This document shows, in pieces, positions 1 to 7,363 of a stretch of DNA of 11,516 nt. Source of the stretch: an uncultured Collinsella sp. (GTDB lineage Bacteria > Actinomycetota > Coriobacteriia > Coriobacteriales > Coriobacteriaceae); NCBI GenBank assembly GCA_900550185.1, contig URRN01000055.1:1-11516 (forward strand). Reading direction: 5' to 3'. The notes under the pieces are model-generated. The model ran no database searches and was not told the DNA's origin. It saw only the letters and a list, made by a program, of their open reading frames with translations. Every line of letters begins with the position of its first letter. Position 1 is the stretch's first letter. The position numbers were made by a program, and so were the translations under genes.

Positions 1-874
1 CATAGATACGGCTCACCATAAGCAGGAAGGCAAACATCACCAAAAAGTCGACCTGGCCGGAGGCGACCATCGCAGCGCCCGTGACCAACGTGGTGGCAAT
101 CCCCAGGCGCAGGATGGCAAAGGCGGAGTTGACCAAAAGCCCGTTGGCGAGCTCGCCTTTGGTGGTCTCGCGCTCCTCGGCATCGATCACGGCGTTGAGT
201 CCCTCAAGATAATGGGCCTCCTGGTTGGTGGCGCGGATCTCGCGCACGCAGTCGAGCGTCTCCTGGATCGCCTCGGTGACCTTGACCTTCTCGGCGCGCA
301 CGCGGTCGAACACCGGGGTCATGGGCCCGCGTGTCAGATACAGCACGGCAAAGGCCACGGGCACGCTCCAAAACGCCGCAATCGCCAGCTGCCAGCAAAA
401 GAACAGCGACGCCACGAACACGATGGCACTTGCGATGATGGCACCCCAAAGCTCTCCCAGCACATGACTGTAGGCATGCTCCATAGTCTGAACGTCGCCC
501 ATGATGGTTTCGGTTAGATCGGCCAGATCACGACGGCCGAAAAACGACAACGGCAGTTTGCGCAAGCGCTCAGCAATCCCCATGCGCTGCTTGCCGCATT
601 CCTCGTAAAAGATGCAGTAGGTGTAGTAATACTGCTGCCAGTTAGAGGCAAAGAGCATCACGAAAAAGACCAGGAGACCGCCCACGATAGGCAGTGCACT
701 CGGCAGATCGGCCCCACTGGCGAGATGCTCGACAAAGCCGGCCATGACCAGGAATAAAAAGCCCATGCCGGCCATGGTAATGAGATTGGTGAGCGTGGTC
801 CAGAAAATGCCGCGTTCTACGCCGGCGACGCCTTTATCGGATAGGAAATACTTCTTTTGGAATGAGGCGAACAT
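1..874 (-). CDS. ABC transporter half-protein (permease part), YbtQ/IrtB-like, 3'-truncated by window edge
   Basis: This is the second gene of an ABC transporter pair. Only the first 291 residues are visible, and the frame is still open at position 1. The start ATG (874-872) directly abuts the stop TAA of the upstream gene (877-875), and GGGAGG lies about 10 nt upstream, so the two are translationally linked. The visible part is a type-1 exporter-fold membrane domain: it begins MFASFQKKYFLSDKG, has hydrophobic helices near residues 24-46 and 63-83, and includes the coupling-region motif RLRKLPLSFFGRRDLADLT (about 103-121) followed by IMGDVQTMEHAYSH. From memory, that stretch is characteristic of Gram-positive homologues of siderophore-type half transporters found in pairs. 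The nucleotide-binding domain would lie outside the window. It probably forms a heterodimer with the product of 875-2701. The substrate is unknown; iron-siderophore uptake is the leading analogy. Confidence 0.85.
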   Translation of the reverse strand, partial: MFASFQKKYFLSDKGVAGVERGIFWTTLTNLITMAGMGFLFLVMAGFVEHLASGADLPSALPIVGGLLVFFVMLFASNWQQYYYTYCIFYEECGKQRMGIAERLRKLPLSFFGRRDLADLTETIMGDVQTMEHAYSHVLGELWGAIIASAIVFVASLFFCWQLAIAAFWSVPVAFAVLYLTRGPMTPVFDRVRAEKVKVTEAIQETLDCVREIRATNQEAHYLEGLNAVIDAEERETTKGELANGLLVNSAFAILRLGIATTLVTGAAMVASGQVDFLVMFAFLLMVSRIY

Positions 875-2701
875 TTAGGCCTCGCCTCCCTTCGCGACGG
901 CGATATCCGCGGTCGCTGCAGTGATTTTCCAGCTCGCGGCCTGTTCGTATTCGGCCCACATCTTGGCGTATAGACCCTTTTGGGACAGCAGCTCGGCATG
1001 GGTGCCGGCCTCCTGCACGCTGCCCTGGTTGAGCACCACGATTTGGTCTGCGCCCACTACAGTCGAGAGTCGGTGCGCGATCATAATGACCGTGCGACCC
1101 GCCGCCAGCTTGCTAAAGGCGCGCTGGATGAGCGCCTCGTTCTCGGGGTCGGCAAACGCTGTGGCCTCATCGAGCACCACGATAGGCGCGTCTTTAAGGA
1201 TTGCGCGGGCGAGTGCCACGCGCTGGACCTCGCCACCCGAAAGGTACGCCCCGCCGGCGCCGAGCATGGTGTCGATGCCCTGCGGGAGCTTGGCCACGAT
1301 ATCGTCGCACTGGGCCGCGGAGAGGGCCGCGCGCACTTCGTCGTCAGTGGCTCCAGGCTTGGAGGCGCGCACGTTATCGGCAAGTGTTTGTCGGAACAGC
1401 TGGTTGGTCTGAAACACGAAGGCAACCTGGTCCATAAGCTCGTGGGGATCCATGTCGCGAACGTCTACGCCGCCTACGAGCACGCGACCCGCGGAAACAT
1501 CCCAAAAACGCGGGATCAGGCTTGCGCAGGTTGACTTACCGCCGCCCGAGGGACCAACCAACGCAAGGGTGCTACCTGCGGGAACGCTAAAGCTCACATG
1601 ATCGACGGCAGGCGCTTCGGCACCCTCGTAGGTAAAGCTCACGTCCTCAAAGCGCACATCGCTACCAACAGGATGCTTGGGCTGGGCAGGCACGGAGAGC
1701 TGCTTGGAATCCATAACGCTTCGGATACGCGCCAGCGAATCGGCACTCATCTGAGACGCCTCGCCCACAAACATAAGCTTGGTCATGGCCGTCGGCACCA
1801 CGGCCGAAAAGATCGCGTAAAACGTGAAGTTGGTCATAAAATGCGCGAAGTCCGTCTCACCCGGCGCCAACAGCAACGCCACGGGCAAAAGAAATGCCAC
1901 GAGGCCATTGAGCGCGGTAAGGTTGAGCACCTGCGGGCCTCGGCAGAATGTACCCGCATAGTTTTGCGCCATGTCGGCGTATTCGGCGATTGCATCGTGG
2001 AACGCCTTAAAGGAGTAGACCGTCTGCTGGAACACCTTGACCACGGGGATACCGCGAACGTATTCGGTGCCGGTCTTGTTCATCTTGACCAGCGCGCCCA
2101 TGTAGGCCTTCATAAACTCGGCGCCCTTGCCGCTCATCATGGTGGCCATGGCGCAAAACGAAACGGCCACCGAAATGAGGCACGCCGCGCCCAAGCGCCA
2201 ATCGAGGGCGAAAAGCAGCACGAGCAAGCCCACGACCATGGCGGCGGCGCCTGCGATATCGGGCAGCATGTGTGCGAGCAGGGTCTCGGTGGAGGCGGCG
2301 CATCCGTCTACAACACGACGCAGCTCACCGGTGGCGTGCGTGTCAAAGTAGCCAAGCGGCAGCTTAAGCAGGTGCTCGCTCGTAGTCTTGCGGATATTGG
2401 ACGCACAGCGAAACGCGGACAGATGCGTGCACATGAGCCCCACGAAATAAGCTACGATGCTTGCCAGGGCAAAACCAACGGCCCACCAGCCATACATCGC
2501 GATGTCGCAGGCTTCGCTCCAGTTAGGTGCCACGGCGATCAGATCGCGCGCGACAAGCCAAATGCACACGTACGGGCCAAAGCTCAGCAGCTGCGAGAGC
2601 GCCGAGAGAGCCATGCCCAAATACGTTAGGAATTTGCGGTCGCCGGCATATGCAAGCAGCTCGCCGATACCGCCGCCTTCCCTTTTTGACCCCTTTGCCA
2701 T
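875..2701 (-). CDS. ABC transporter, fused permease and ATPase half-protein, YbtP/IrtA-like
   Basis: A full half-transporter with an N-terminal membrane domain followed by a nucleotide-binding domain, predicted to act in the cytoplasmic membrane as a heterodimer with the next gene. I chose the start at 2701 (MAKGSKREGG, 608 residues) over the ATG at 2764 because GGAAAGGA sits about 5 nt upstream of it and the 21 extra residues do not look conserved. Counting from 2701: membrane helices occupy roughly residues 25-310, Walker A GPSGGGKST is at 383-391, the Q-loop Q431 follows, the signature LSGGE is at 487-491, Walker B IVVLDEATA is at 507-515 with catalytic E512, and the switch His is H543. 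All ATPase motifs look intact. The D-loop reads AFADPE rather than the common SALD form. The gene is divergent from an AraC regulator, an arrangement known for yersiniabactin-type importers. The fold alone does not decide between import and export. Confidence 0.92.
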   Translation of the reverse strand: MAKGSKREGGGIGELLAYAGDRKFLTYLGMALSALSQLLSFGPYVCIWLVARDLIAVAPNWSEACDIAMYGWWAVGFALASIVAYFVGLMCTHLSAFRCASNIRKTTSEHLLKLPLGYFDTHATGELRRVVDGCAASTETLLAHMLPDIAGAAAMVVGLLVLLFALDWRLGAACLISVAVSFCAMATMMSGKGAEFMKAYMGALVKMNKTGTEYVRGIPVVKVFQQTVYSFKAFHDAIAEYADMAQNYAGTFCRGPQVLNLTALNGLVAFLLPVALLLAPGETDFAHFMTNFTFYAIFSAVVPTAMTKLMFVGEASQMSADSLARIRSVMDSKQLSVPAQPKHPVGSDVRFEDVSFTYEGAEAPAVDHVSFSVPAGSTLALVGPSGGGKSTCASLIPRFWDVSAGRVLVGGVDVRDMDPHELMDQVAFVFQTNQLFRQTLADNVRASKPGATDDEVRAALSAAQCDDIVAKLPQGIDTMLGAGGAYLSGGEVQRVALARAILKDAPIVVLDEATAFADPENEALIQRAFSKLAAGRTVIMIAHRLSTVVGADQIVVLNQGSVQEAGTHAELLSQKGLYAKMWAEYEQAASWKITAATADIAVAKGGEA

Positions 2702-2744
2702 GAGATTCCTTTCCAACGGCTTGAGAGTTAACCGTAATGAACTT

Positions 2745-2773
2745 ATCATTGATGTGTTAGCCATGGCTCACAA
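2745..2773 (-). promoter_or_regulatory. candidate promoter of the ABC transporter operon
   Basis: On the minus strand, TTGTGA (2773-2768) and AATGAT (2750-2745) are separated by exactly 17 bp, each matching the sigma-70-type consensus at 4 of 6 positions. Transcription would begin near 2738, giving a leader of about 37 nt before the ATG at 2701. A short dyad, AATGA at 2736-2740 and TCATT at 2746-2750, overlaps the -10 element and could be an operator. This is motif matching only. Confidence 0.35.
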
Positions 2774-2790
2774 TCGAGCCAGGCGTGGAC

Positions 2791-2824
2791 GTTTCTGCAA
2801 AGGAAAGGGACGCTTTTGCAAATA
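2791..2824. promoter_or_regulatory. 21-bp-spaced direct repeat, candidate AraC-family binding site
   Basis: Two similar words, GTTTCTGCAAA (2791-2801) and GCTTTTGCAAA (2812-2822), match at 9 of 11 positions and are offset by exactly 21 bp, about two helical turns. AraC-family activators often bind tandem direct repeats at this spacing. The second copy covers the TTG start codon of the regulator and the two copies flank its ribosome binding site, so binding would be expected to repress the regulator and, from the other side, influence the divergent transporter promoter. Confidence 0.35.
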
Positions 2825-3820
2825 CGGCGGGCAGCGACCGACATAACCGAGCTCTACGCACCGCAGTTTGAGCAGTTTGGCCTGGAGCTTACCGGCAAGG
2901 GCGCCGTCTTTACCGGCGAGGTGGCAAACGATCGGGCGCACGGACGCGCATGGATCATGCCTCTCTCCCCCGCCTGCATCGTTATGGAGCATTTCATTAC
3001 CCCGATGCACGATATGTACCTGGCCGAATACACACCCGAACCGTACGCGTGCGTGAGCGAGGTCAGCGCGCCCACGCTCATGTGCATGCCCGAAGCCGGC
3101 ATAAGGCCTGCGAATCTCAAGCCGCTGCATGGGCCGTGGCCGAACAGCGCGGTCTGCAGCTTTGTCCAAGACAGCTGCGGCGAGGAGCTAAGCCCGCTGT
3201 TCGCAGGGCAGCTCTACCACTCGCGCTCGGTCCTCTTTTTGCCCGGTTATTTTGACGAGTTGGAGCATCGCTATCCCGCCGAGTTCGCGGGAGTCTTTGA
3301 GGCGTTTGCCGAGTCGTGGCACGAGGAGGCAGTATCTGCCATCTGCCACACGCTGCGCAAAATTAACGAGGACCGCGCCCACGCCGTAGGCGGACATGTC
3401 TATATGCAGGGCATTGTGGAGGCCATGGTCGCCGAGCTCGCATGCTCACGCGCAGCCCACAGGCAGGCGCAGCGAGCGATAGACACGCGCGCCAGCGTGA
3501 CCATTGCCGAGGAAGCAGCGAGCCTTGTAGAGCGCTCGCTCGACAAGGGCAGACATGTGAGCATCAACGAGGTGGCAGAGCGGCTCTTCTTAAGCCGCTC
3601 CAAGCTGTGCGCTACCTTTAAAGCCCAAACCGGCGAGCCCCTGGGCGCCTATATAAGAAGGCGCCGCATGGAGCGGGCCCAGGACCTTTTGGCCGACAGC
3701 TCGCTTACGATAGCGCAGGTAGCAGAGCGGCTCGATTATCCCCAACAGGCCGCCTTCGCCCAAGCCTTCAAGCAACACACCGGCACCACCCCCACCGCTT
3801 GGCGTTCCCAACATATATAA
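2816..3820 (+). CDS. AraC-family transcriptional regulator
   Basis: A 334-residue DNA-binding regulator. The C-terminal domain has the double helix-turn-helix of the AraC/XylS family: the first near residues 249-270 (SINEVAERLFLSRSKLCATF) and the second near 297-320 (LTIAQVAERLDYPQQAAFAQ), ending in TGTTPTAWR. The N-terminal ~230 residues are a presumed ligand-sensing domain without a motif I can name. The start is a TTG at 2816-2818, supported by AGGAAAGGGA five bases upstream; the first in-frame ATG would remove nearly 50 residues. The gene is divergent from the ABC operon, with 114 bp between the two starts, and most likely controls it, as YbtA does for yersiniabactin genes. The effector is unknown. 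It ends with TAA one base before a terminator hairpin. Confidence 0.9.
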   Translation: MQIRRAATDITELYAPQFEQFGLELTGKGAVFTGEVANDRAHGRAWIMPLSPACIVMEHFITPMHDMYLAEYTPEPYACVSEVSAPTLMCMPEAGIRPANLKPLHGPWPNSAVCSFVQDSCGEELSPLFAGQLYHSRSVLFLPGYFDELEHRYPAEFAGVFEAFAESWHEEAVSAICHTLRKINEDRAHAVGGHVYMQGIVEAMVAELACSRAAHRQAQRAIDTRASVTIAEEAASLVERSLDKGRHVSINEVAERLFLSRSKLCATFKAQTGEPLGAYIRRRRMERAQDLLADSSLTIAQVAERLDYPQQAAFAQAFKQHTGTTPTAWRSQHI

Positions 3821-3821
3821 A

Positions 3822-3850
3822 GAATGAGGGCGCCATCGGCGCCCTCATTC
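3822..3850. terminator. bidirectional terminator hairpin 1 after the AraC gene
   Basis: A 13-bp perfect stem (GAATGAGGGCGCC at 3822-3834, complement at 3838-3850) with a 3-nt loop starts one base after the regulator's stop codon. On the plus strand it is followed by the pyrimidine-rich CACTCTATTCC. On the minus strand it is followed by CTTTATATATG, a better U-rich tail, so it can also stop transcription coming from gatB. Confidence 0.8.
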
Positions 3851-4022
3851 ACTCTATTCCATTCAGCCCGCCTGACCCGAACGGCCGAGTCGTCACGAAA
3901 CCGAGGGGCCGGGCGCAGGGCCTTGCCTCTCAATGAGTTCCCTTCAAAACAATGGGCGTGCCGACGGCACGCCCATTCACTCTATTCAATTCAGCCTACC
4001 TGACCCGAACGGCCGAGTCGTC
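3846..4022. repeat. 49-bp direct duplication following terminator hairpins
   Basis: Positions 3846-3894 and 3974-4022 are 46/49 identical at an offset of 128 bp. Each copy begins inside the 3' arm of a terminator hairpin and continues through CACTCTATTC, ATTCAGCC and the GC-rich CCTGACCCGAACGGCCGAGT. Further along, a shorter word AATGAGTTCC recurs at 3932 and 4062, ahead of the second and third hairpins. The spacer therefore looks like two or three decayed copies of a unit containing a hairpin and its flank, probably from tandem duplication. Confidence 0.85.
3951..3977. terminator. bidirectional terminator hairpin 2
   Basis: A 12-bp perfect stem (AATGGGCGTGCC at 3951-3962, complement at 3966-3977) with a 3-nt loop GAC. 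The design matches hairpin 1, but most of the stem bases differ in a compensated way. The flank on the plus strand is CACTCTATTCAATTC; on the minus strand it is GTTTTGAAGG. It is the second of three terminators in the convergent spacer between the regulator and gatB. Confidence 0.75.
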
Positions 4023-4029
4023 TGGTCGT

Positions 4030-4160
4030 GGAAGCCCCGAGTCGCCGGGGTGTTTCCTCCAAATGAGTTCCGCATGCAAAGAAGGCCACTAAATGTGGCC
4101 TTCGTCTTGCATAGGACTGTTTGAAATTTGGAGGAAACACCCCGGCGACTCGGGGCTTCC
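4030..4160. repeat. 35-bp perfect inverted repeat enclosing a terminator (REPIN-like)
   Basis: The left arm 4030-4064 and right arm 4126-4160 are perfect reverse complements over 35 bp, separated by 61 bp. Each arm is itself an imperfect palindrome: GGAA and CCCCG on one side pair with CGGGG and TTCC on the other. Two inverted short palindromes around a spacer is the architecture described for REPINs/BIMEs, elements mobilised in trans by RAYT transposases. The inner segment carries hairpin 3 plus a second paired word, ATGCAA (4074-4079) with TTGCAT (4107-4112). The right arm ends 12 bp before the gatB stop codon. Confidence 0.8.
4081..4103 (-). terminator. gatB terminator (hairpin 3)
   Basis: GAAGGCCAC (4081-4089) and GTGGCCTTC (4095-4103) form a 9-bp stem with a 5-nt loop. 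Read on the minus strand after gatB, the stem is followed by TTTGCATG, giving a short U-tract. It lies about 70 nt beyond the gatB stop, inside the 35-bp inverted repeat, so a read-through transcript could instead form the much larger outer stem. Confidence 0.65.
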
Positions 4161-4172
4161 CCGGCCTCGCAG

Positions 4173-5849
4173 CTACGAGAGCGACGTTCTCAGCAACTCG
4201 TTGAAGAGCTTCGGGTTGCCCTTGCCGCGGCTCGCCTTCATACACTGGCCCACCAAAAAGCCGATAACCTTCTGGTTGCCGTCACGATACTGCTGCGCCT
4301 GATCGGCACAGTTTGCCAGCACCTCGTCCACAATCGGCTGCAGCGCGCCGGCATCGCTCACCTGACGCATACCGCGCTCGTCGACGATCTTGTTGGGGTC
4401 GTCGCCGGTCTGGGCCATGGCCTCAAAGACCTCGTGCGCCTGGTTGGAGCTGATGGCATCGGTCGCCAGCAGCTTAGCCAGCGCTGCTACCTGAGCCGGC
4501 GCAATGCCGGACTCGGCGAGCGACACACCCGCGCCCTTAAGGTAGGCGATCATCTCGTTGACCAGTAGGTTCGCGACCGTCTGGGTCTCCTTGCCGGCCA
4601 TACCGGCAGCAGCGGCCTCAAAGAAGTCGGCAAACTCCGGGTCGCCGGCGATCTGCTCGGCATCGGCCGCCTTAATGCCAAAGTCGGCCTCAAAACGGGC
4701 GCGCTTGGCATCGGGCAGCTCGGGGATCTCGCCACGGCAACGGTCGATAAACTCGTCGTCCAAATCGAACGGCGCCAGGTCGGGGTCGGGGAACAGACGA
4801 TAGTCGTCGGCCGTCTCCTTCACACGCATGACCACGGTGCGCTTGCGGCTGGGCTCCCAGTGACGAGTCTCCTGATAGATGATGCCGCCCTCCTCGAGCA
4901 CCTCGGCCTGGCGGCAAATCTCGTAGGCGAGGCCGTCATGCAGGCTCTTAAACGAGTTGAGGTTCTTGAGCTCGGTCTTGGTGCCCAGCTTGGTCTCGCC
5001 GCGGCGGCGCAGCGACACGTTGCCGTCGCAGCGCATGGAACCCTTCTCCATGGAGCAATCGGAAATGCCCAGCGTCACAAAGATGCGACGGAGCTTCTCC
5101 ATAAACAGGCGCGCTTCCTCGGGCGTGCGCAGATCGGGCTCAGTCACGAGCTCAATCAAAGGCGTGCCGCAGCGGTTGTAGTCGACGAGCGACTCGGCGG
5201 CGGCGGTAATGCGGCCCTCGGCACCGCCCACGTGGACCATCTTGGCGGCGTCCTCCTCCATGTGGATGCGCAGGATGCGGATGGGCACCGTGTAGGAACC
5301 GTCCTCGCGGCGCTCAGGCATCTGCAGGTTGGACGCGTCGTAGCTGGCCAGGTGACCGGCGCGCTGATTGCCTTCGCGCATGGTCGACGTCATAGACGTG
5401 GACAGGCCCTCGGCGTTGGCCGAGGCGCTTGCCAGGCTCTGGGCCTCGGCTTCGCCAAACGCGCAGTCGGGGCGCTCGGCGGCACCGCGACCGGTCACGT
5501 CCAGGTCCAGATGGCCGTACATGGCAAAGGCGACCGGACCCTGCGTGGTCTGGAAGTTCTTGGCCATATCGGGATAGAAGTAGTGCTTGCGATAGAACAT
5601 CGAGTGGCGCTGAATCTCGCAGTTGGTAGCGAGACCGGCCTTGACGATGCTCTCGATGGCGCGCTTGTTGGGCACCGGCAGGGCGCCGGGCAGGCCCAGG
5701 CACACCGGGCACACGTTGGCGTTGGGCTCGTCATCGTGGCTGAGCTTGCAGTTGCAGAACATCTTGGTATCGAGTGCGGTGAGCTCGGTATGGATCTCCA
5801 GGCCGATCACGGCCTCCCAATCCTGCAGGACCTCGGAAAGCTCCTTCAT
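4173..5849 (-). CDS. gatB: Asp/Glu-tRNA(Asn/Gln) amidotransferase subunit B
   Basis: GatB binds misacylated Glu-tRNA(Gln) or Asp-tRNA(Asn), activates the acyl group with ATP, and uses ammonia from GatA to make the amide. Family motifs are clear: EAVIGLEIHTEL near the N-terminus, a zinc-type cysteine set C32, C34, C47, C50 (FCNC...CPVCLGLPG), RIHMEEDAAK near 195-203, DYNRCGTPLIELVTEPDL near 223-240, and a C-terminal YqeY-type domain ending in GFLVGQCMKASRGKGNPKL. At 558 residues it is longer than the usual ~475-500. The excess sits around residues 119-185, where most GatB proteins have about 15 residues between the cradle strands and the HMEEDAGK motif. The start ATG (5849-5847) overlaps the gatA stop by one base (TAATG) and has GGGAGG upstream. 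Confidence 0.97.
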   Translation of the reverse strand: MKELSEVLQDWEAVIGLEIHTELTALDTKMFCNCKLSHDDEPNANVCPVCLGLPGALPVPNKRAIESIVKAGLATNCEIQRHSMFYRKHYFYPDMAKNFQTTQGPVAFAMYGHLDLDVTGRGAAERPDCAFGEAEAQSLASASANAEGLSTSMTSTMREGNQRAGHLASYDASNLQMPERREDGSYTVPIRILRIHMEEDAAKMVHVGGAEGRITAAAESLVDYNRCGTPLIELVTEPDLRTPEEARLFMEKLRRIFVTLGISDCSMEKGSMRCDGNVSLRRRGETKLGTKTELKNLNSFKSLHDGLAYEICRQAEVLEEGGIIYQETRHWEPSRKRTVVMRVKETADDYRLFPDPDLAPFDLDDEFIDRCRGEIPELPDAKRARFEADFGIKAADAEQIAGDPEFADFFEAAAAGMAGKETQTVANLLVNEMIAYLKGAGVSLAESGIAPAQVAALAKLLATDAISSNQAHEVFEAMAQTGDDPNKIVDERGMRQVSDAGALQPIVDEVLANCADQAQQYRDGNQKVIGFLVGQCMKASRGKGNPKLFNELLRTSLS

Positions 5850-7363
5850 TACAGCTCGCCTCCCTTCCCGGCAAAATCGGGCGCAACGGAAAGCGCGGGC
5901 GCACCCGTAGCGGCATCGGCAAAGCCGCGCTCCAGGGCGCGGGCAAACGTGAGCAGCTGACGGTCCTTAAAGGCCGGACCCACCAGCTGGGCAGAAACGG
6001 GCAGCTGAGTATCCTCGCCCAGGCCCAGCGGCACCGAGATGCCGCCGTTGCCGCAAATGTTGAGCGAGATGGTGTACAGGTCGGACAGGTACATCTGCGT
6101 GGGGTCGCTGATCTCGCCAAACTTAAAGGCCGTGCGTGGCGAGGCGGGCATGAGGATGGTGTCCACCTTGGCATACGCGGCGTCGTAATCCTGCGTGATG
6201 AGCGTGCGGGCCTTTTGCGCGGCATAGTAGTACTTGTCGTACACGCCCGAGCTCAGCAGGTAGGCGCCGAGCATCTGACGGCGCTTGGCCTCGGCGCCAA
6301 AGCCGTGGGCGCGCGAAAGCGAGCTCTGGTCGGACAGGTTGGCGCAGCCCTCCTCCTGATAGCCGTAGCGAATGCTGTCGAAGCGGGCCAGGTTGGAGAA
6401 CGCCTCGGCCGGGCCGATGACATAGTAGGCGGCGATGGCGGCGTCCAGGTGCGGCAGGTCGACCTCGACCAGCTCGGCACCCTGGTTCTGCAGCTCCTGG
6501 GCGGCGCGCTGAACAGCGGCCTTGACCTCGGGCGTCAGGCCCTCGGCCTCCATAAACGCGGGGATGGTGCCCACGCGCTTGCCCTCGATGCTGTCGTTGA
6601 GATGCTCGGTAAAGTCGACGGCGCAATCCTGGCTGGTGCAGTCGTACGGATCGTGGCCCGCGCCGGTAAGCGCGTTCATGGCCAGCGCGACGTCCTCGAC
6701 CGTGCGGCCGAAGGGCCCCACCTGGTCGAGCGACGAGCCAAAGGCAACCACGCCGTAACGGCTCACGGCGCCATACGTGGGCTTAAAGCCCACCACGCCG
6801 CACAGCGACGCCGGCTGGCGAATGGAGCCGCCGGTGTCCGAGCCCAGCGAGAGCGCGACCTCGCCCGCGGCGACGGCGGCAGCGGAGCCGCCCGAGGAGC
6901 CGCCGGGCACGCGCTCGGTATCCCAGGGGTTGTTGGTGCGGTGGAACGCCGAGCTCTCGGTGGAGCTGCCAAAGGCAAACTCGTCCATGTTGGCCTTGCC
7001 CATGGGCAGGCAGCCGGCGTCGAGCATGCGCTGGACGCAGGTGGCGGTGTAGACGCTCTGGTAGTCCCCGAGCATGCGGGAAGCGCAGGTGGTACGCGTG
7101 CCCACGAGGTTCATGTTGTCCTTGATGACCAGCGGCACGCCCGCGAGCGGGGGCAGCGGCTTGCCTGCGGCGCGGTCGGCATCCACGCGCGCAGCGGCCT
7201 CGAGCGCAAGCTCGGGCGCCACCTGCAGGAATGCCTGGACCCCGCCCTCGCGCGCCTCGATGGCGGCAAGGGAGGCCTGGGCCACCTCGGTAGCGGTAAA
7301 GTCGCCGGCGGCAACGCCCGCGGCGATCTGGGCGGCGGTAAGGGAATCGAAGCTTAGCGCCAT
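5849..7363 (-). CDS. gatA: Asp/Glu-tRNA(Asn/Gln) amidotransferase subunit A (glutaminase)
   Basis: GatA hydrolyses glutamine and channels the ammonia to GatB. The 504-residue protein has the amidase signature fold with an intact Ser-cisSer-Lys triad: K81 (VPLVIKDN), S156 (VPGGSSGGSAA) and nucleophile S180 (GSDTGGSIRQPA). The spacing matches the S. aureus GatA triad (K79, S154, S178). KANMDEFAFGSSTESSAF and FKPTYGAVSRYG are also typical. The length is normal. It is the middle gene of gatC-gatA-gatB: its ATG overlaps the gatC stop by one base, its TAA overlaps the gatB start by one base, and AGGGGGAG precedes the start. Both overlaps suggest coupled translation and fixed subunit stoichiometry. 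Confidence 0.98.
   Translation of the reverse strand: MALSFDSLTAAQIAAGVAAGDFTATEVAQASLAAIEAREGGVQAFLQVAPELALEAAARVDADRAAGKPLPPLAGVPLVIKDNMNLVGTRTTCASRMLGDYQSVYTATCVQRMLDAGCLPMGKANMDEFAFGSSTESSAFHRTNNPWDTERVPGGSSGGSAAAVAAGEVALSLGSDTGGSIRQPASLCGVVGFKPTYGAVSRYGVVAFGSSLDQVGPFGRTVEDVALAMNALTGAGHDPYDCTSQDCAVDFTEHLNDSIEGKRVGTIPAFMEAEGLTPEVKAAVQRAAQELQNQGAELVEVDLPHLDAAIAAYYVIGPAEAFSNLARFDSIRYGYQEEGCANLSDQSSLSRAHGFGAEAKRRQMLGAYLLSSGVYDKYYYAAQKARTLITQDYDAAYAKVDTILMPASPRTAFKFGEISDPTQMYLSDLYTISLNICGNGGISVPLGLGEDTQLPVSAQLVGPAFKDRQLLTFARALERGFADAATGAPALSVAPDFAGKGGEL

Noticed and set aside
1598..2629. Plus-strand open frame of 343 codons opposite the ABC transporter
   Set aside because: His/Arg/Gly-rich shadow of an intact ABC gene; no motif.
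2702..2764. Longer start for the first ABC gene (ATG at 2764)
   Set aside because: The ATG at 2701 has a much better ribosome binding site, and the proposed transcript start lies downstream of 2764.
4860..5960. Plus-strand open frame opposite gatB and the gatA end
   Set aside because: Antisense shadow crossing a real gene junction; low-complexity composition and no family resemblance.
6215..7357. Plus-strand open frame of 380 codons opposite gatA
   Set aside because: It is an antisense shadow, common in GC-rich genes; the translation is rich in Ala, Gly, His and Arg with no motif, while gatA has its full catalytic triad.
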